Source: Paratinospora sagittata (Eukaryota; Streptophyta; Magnoliopsida; Ranunculales; Menispermaceae). Taken from it: a DNA stretch of 64,000 bases. Of this stretch, positions 61,569 through 64,000 are shown piece after piece. A program made the position numbers and the translations under genes. The notes under the pieces are model-generated. The model was not told where the DNA came from and made no database searches. It was given only the letters and a program-made list of their open reading frames with translations. Location of the stretch: the NCBI GenBank assembly GCA_035771175.1, contig CM069599.1:37945707-38009706 (forward strand), in the 5' to 3' direction. Position 1 is the stretch's first letter, and every line of letters begins with the position of its first letter.

Positions 61569-64000
61569 ATGGAAACCTTTAAATCACAGAGCAAGGGAGA
61601 AAGCATTGGCAGTTGGATCGAGTACGTCTGTTAGATTGGTTTTTATTCAGCTTTTCCCTGACTGACTCTGCTGAGTTTCCTCTTTCTTTAATCACCTACA
61701 TCTAGTACCGCAATCCTCAATCCTGCTGTTTGGATTTCAGAGCTCAAGAGTCGCTCAAGGGAAGGCTGATTTTAGAAGACGATTTCAAGTGGGAATTGCC
61801 GCCCCCAACAACGCAGGAAGGAGAAGGAGAAATCAAAGGTGTGGAAGAGGAGAAACGACTTAGATACGTAGGAGGGGTTGACTTGAGCTTCTCAAAGCAC
61901 GACCCTACAATTGCGTGTGGTGCCCTTGTTGTCTTAGACATCACCACCAATGCTTTCAATGTTGTTTACCACGATTATAGCGTGGTTCAACTTCAGATTC
62001 CTTACATCTCGGGCTTCCTTGCATTCAGAGAGGTTTCCCCTCCTCCTCCTTCATCTTCTTCTTCAATTACTTTTGAATATAGAAACTCACGCATTTCTTA
62101 ATTTCACTTTCTCTCTGGTCTAAAGCTCCTGGCATACTGCTGACTACTTGCTTTAGTAATTTTGCCGAGATGCCTATCAACAAATTTACAGGACAACAAT
62201 CGCTTAGGCCTTTTACTATATCTTCTCTTCTTCTTCTTTTTTTTTTCTTTAGAAAAAAAACATGGAATTAGTTCAGTCAAATTCCCTTTGATTGGTAGGT
62301 TTTTTCGGTTATTTGCTAATTTCCATCCGAAATTTTTCATTATTAATTACAAGGCTGTTTTATTATTGATCAATGGCTTTAGGCTCCAGTTCTCCTCGAG
62401 CTGCTGGAGAAGATGAAGCATGAAACTCATCCTTTCTTCCCACAGGTAAGAACTACATGCATTTGCGTAATTCTTCTTCGGATGCCGATTTGAATTAGAA
62501 TTGAAATAATCAATTATTGTTTTTTTTTCTTTAAAAAAAAAATAGTGAATGGCTCATACAATGGGTGTGACTTATTAATTGACTTAAGATTGTTGTTTAA
62601 GATCAAGAGTTGAGATGAGAAATGCTAAATTTATTAAACCTATGGGAAAAATTGGTAACCTAAAGTTCTGGCCATTGATTAATATGAGGATAAATTATTA
62701 GTTGTGCAGATTTCGACGAAGAATTTCTCCGCAAAATTTTGTATTAATTACACCTTGCTGATTTTTTTTACTTAGATTCTTTCCTTCCTCATCAAATATA
62801 AATGCCAAATATCAACCATTCTCATTCTATATCATTTTTATTTATTTGGTATTTTTTTGCACATTAAGACTTACCAATCAATAATGGGCCTCAAGTATGG
62901 TTATTTTACTAATGTCAACAGTTACTAATGGTTGACGGCAACGGATTACTTCATCCCCGAGGCAAGTTTTTTTTCTTTTTCTTTCTCTTTTCTCATTACA
63001 TACCATCACCTCTCTAGATTACAACTCTAAACCTACCTTTTATTTTCCTATTTCTATTTCTCTGGTTAGAGAAAGCAAATATTGATTGTTTGGCTGTGTA
63101 CATGTGTGGATCCAAGAAATTGTTTAATTGGATGAACTTTGTTTGCCTTTCGCTACAATCTAATTTGTAAACAATTTGATATTCAACTATTGCATTTGAC
63201 TATGTGCAGTGTTTTATATATGTGATCATAGCCAAACCAGTTATAATTGTTGGCTTAGTCCTTCATAATGGAGCAAAGTGGAGGAAGCAATTCATAGACA
63301 AAACAAATTGCATTTTGTTAGGAATATCCAAATTTGTATATAATTTTATAATGTATGTATGCATGTACGTATATGTAAATGAAGAGAGAGAGAGGAAAAT
63401 TAGAAATAACTCTGCAGTGGGACTAGATTTTTCTGAGGATGATGAGCATTAACTGTTTCTAGGTTCGAAAGACCATGCCCTATTTCTTGTCCAAGTGATT
63501 TAAAAAGCGCAAGCTGAAATCAAGTGAAATCAAAGAACATTTTCTGAATGCTACCACGGGTATATCTTTAAATGTGGAAAAGTGAACAAAAGGTTAGATG
63601 TGGAAAAAAAAAAAAAGAACAAGAGGATTGTGTTTAAAAGGTTAAAGAAATCTAGTAAATCTTGTTCTCATTGTGCACATAGGTGCTTTCAGCACTTGAG
63701 GCCTAAATTTATAGCCAATTTTACTTGGTTTTCGAAGAGACATAACTAGCAAATTTAGTTCTCATTGTGCACATAGGTGGTTTCAGCACTTGAGGCCTAA
63801 AAGGACGAAAGCTTCAACAACTACACATGATAAGAGTTAATTACTGACTTCATAAAGTTCTAAATTATATTTTATTATTTAAGGATGCTTTTGTTCTTTT
63901 GATCAGTTTTGTCCATGTTAAGCTCATTCTGAATCTTATAAAGATACCAAAAGAGGCACTCAAGAACCTGAATGTTTTTGTAGGTTTTGGTTTGGCCTGT
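61569..64000 (+). CDS. endonuclease V, 5' part (runs off window)
   Basis: Nucleic-acid repair or RNA-cleaving enzyme that cuts next to inosine. Visible exons are 61569-61621, 61741-62032, 62383-62445, 62922-62961 and 63984 to the window end. All join in frame, giving about 155 residues. Conserved family motifs appear in order: YVGGVDLSF with the first catalytic Asp, VQLQIPYISGFLAFRE, APVLLELLEK, LLMVDGNGLLHPRG with the next acidic residue, then FGLAC at the window edge. The start METFKSQSK was chosen because it reads into WIEAQESLKGRL, the usual N-terminal helix. The fourth intron uses a GC donor (CGAG|GCAAGT). The remaining third of the protein lies outside the window. Confidence 0.9.
63652..63801. 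repeat. 94-bp-spaced direct repeat in endonuclease V intron
   Basis: A 56-bp block containing TTCTCATTGTGCACATAGGT and TTTCAGCACTTGAGGCCTAA occurs at 63652-63707 and 63746-63801 with a few substitutions, inside the GC-AG intron. Confidence 0.9.

Noticed and set aside
61477..61665. Open frame beginning at 61477 as the endonuclease V N-terminus
   Set aside because: It is in a different frame from the one that reads through the donor at 61621 into the conserved WIEAQESL.
1..64000. CRISPR arrays, bacterial operons, rRNA or tRNA genes
   Set aside because: No regularly spaced repeats, no ribosome-binding context and no rRNA match; no cloverleaf with A and B boxes was noticed, although tRNAs were not searched exhaustively by eye.

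Overview
This is a plant nuclear genome window, almost certainly from a eudicot. Genes are intron-rich with GT..AG borders, intergenic DNA is AT-rich, and all recognisable proteins are land-plant families. I rebuilt seven protein-coding loci by hand from exon frames, splice sites and family conservation. The species cannot be named from sequence alone.

Layout. 1-830: intergenic DNA and a scrap of a lectin-receptor-kinase-like kinase domain. 845-7362: a long, decayed L1-type LINE. 8913-13440 (minus): an SBP-box transcription factor (SPL, 481 aa) with an intact miR156 target site. 16459-21185: a broken Ty1/copia element with a 1.9-kb solo LTR nested inside it. 22673-25302 (minus): an ACOS5-type fatty acyl-CoA synthetase of the 4CL superfamily. 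26879-35690 (minus): a nuclear CemA-like chloroplast envelope protein (DLDG1-like, 426 aa), its introns loaded with LINE pieces, a hAT-type MITE and other repeats. 36579-38474 (minus): a single-exon PLS-class PPR protein. 39374-41009 (plus): a 3-ketoacyl-CoA synthase. 41347-45860: a 4.5-kb palindrome of two long LTRs in opposite orientation. 46795-48780: a LINE fragment with RNase H. 49532-58792 (minus): a three-KH-domain RNA-binding protein (PEPPER-like, 468 aa) with a LINE and an inverted copy of its own exons 3-4 inside intron 2. 61569-end (plus): the 5' part of an endonuclease V gene.

The genes do not form one pathway. ACOS5 (pollen wall) and KCS (very-long-chain fatty acids) both act in lipid metabolism but are not adjacent. 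DLDG1, the PPR gene and endonuclease V may be a conserved syntenic set.

I found no convincing new enzymatic or defence system. The most unusual signals are structural: the inverted self-duplication within PEPPER intron 2, the palindromic LTR pair with a 5-bp target duplication inserted into a 40-bp tandem repeat, two nearly content-free retroposition scars with 14-16-bp target duplications, tandem in-frame splice acceptors in ACOS5, a GC-AG intron in endonuclease V, and a KCS lacking two family-conserved histidines. Percent identities and boundaries were judged by eye.
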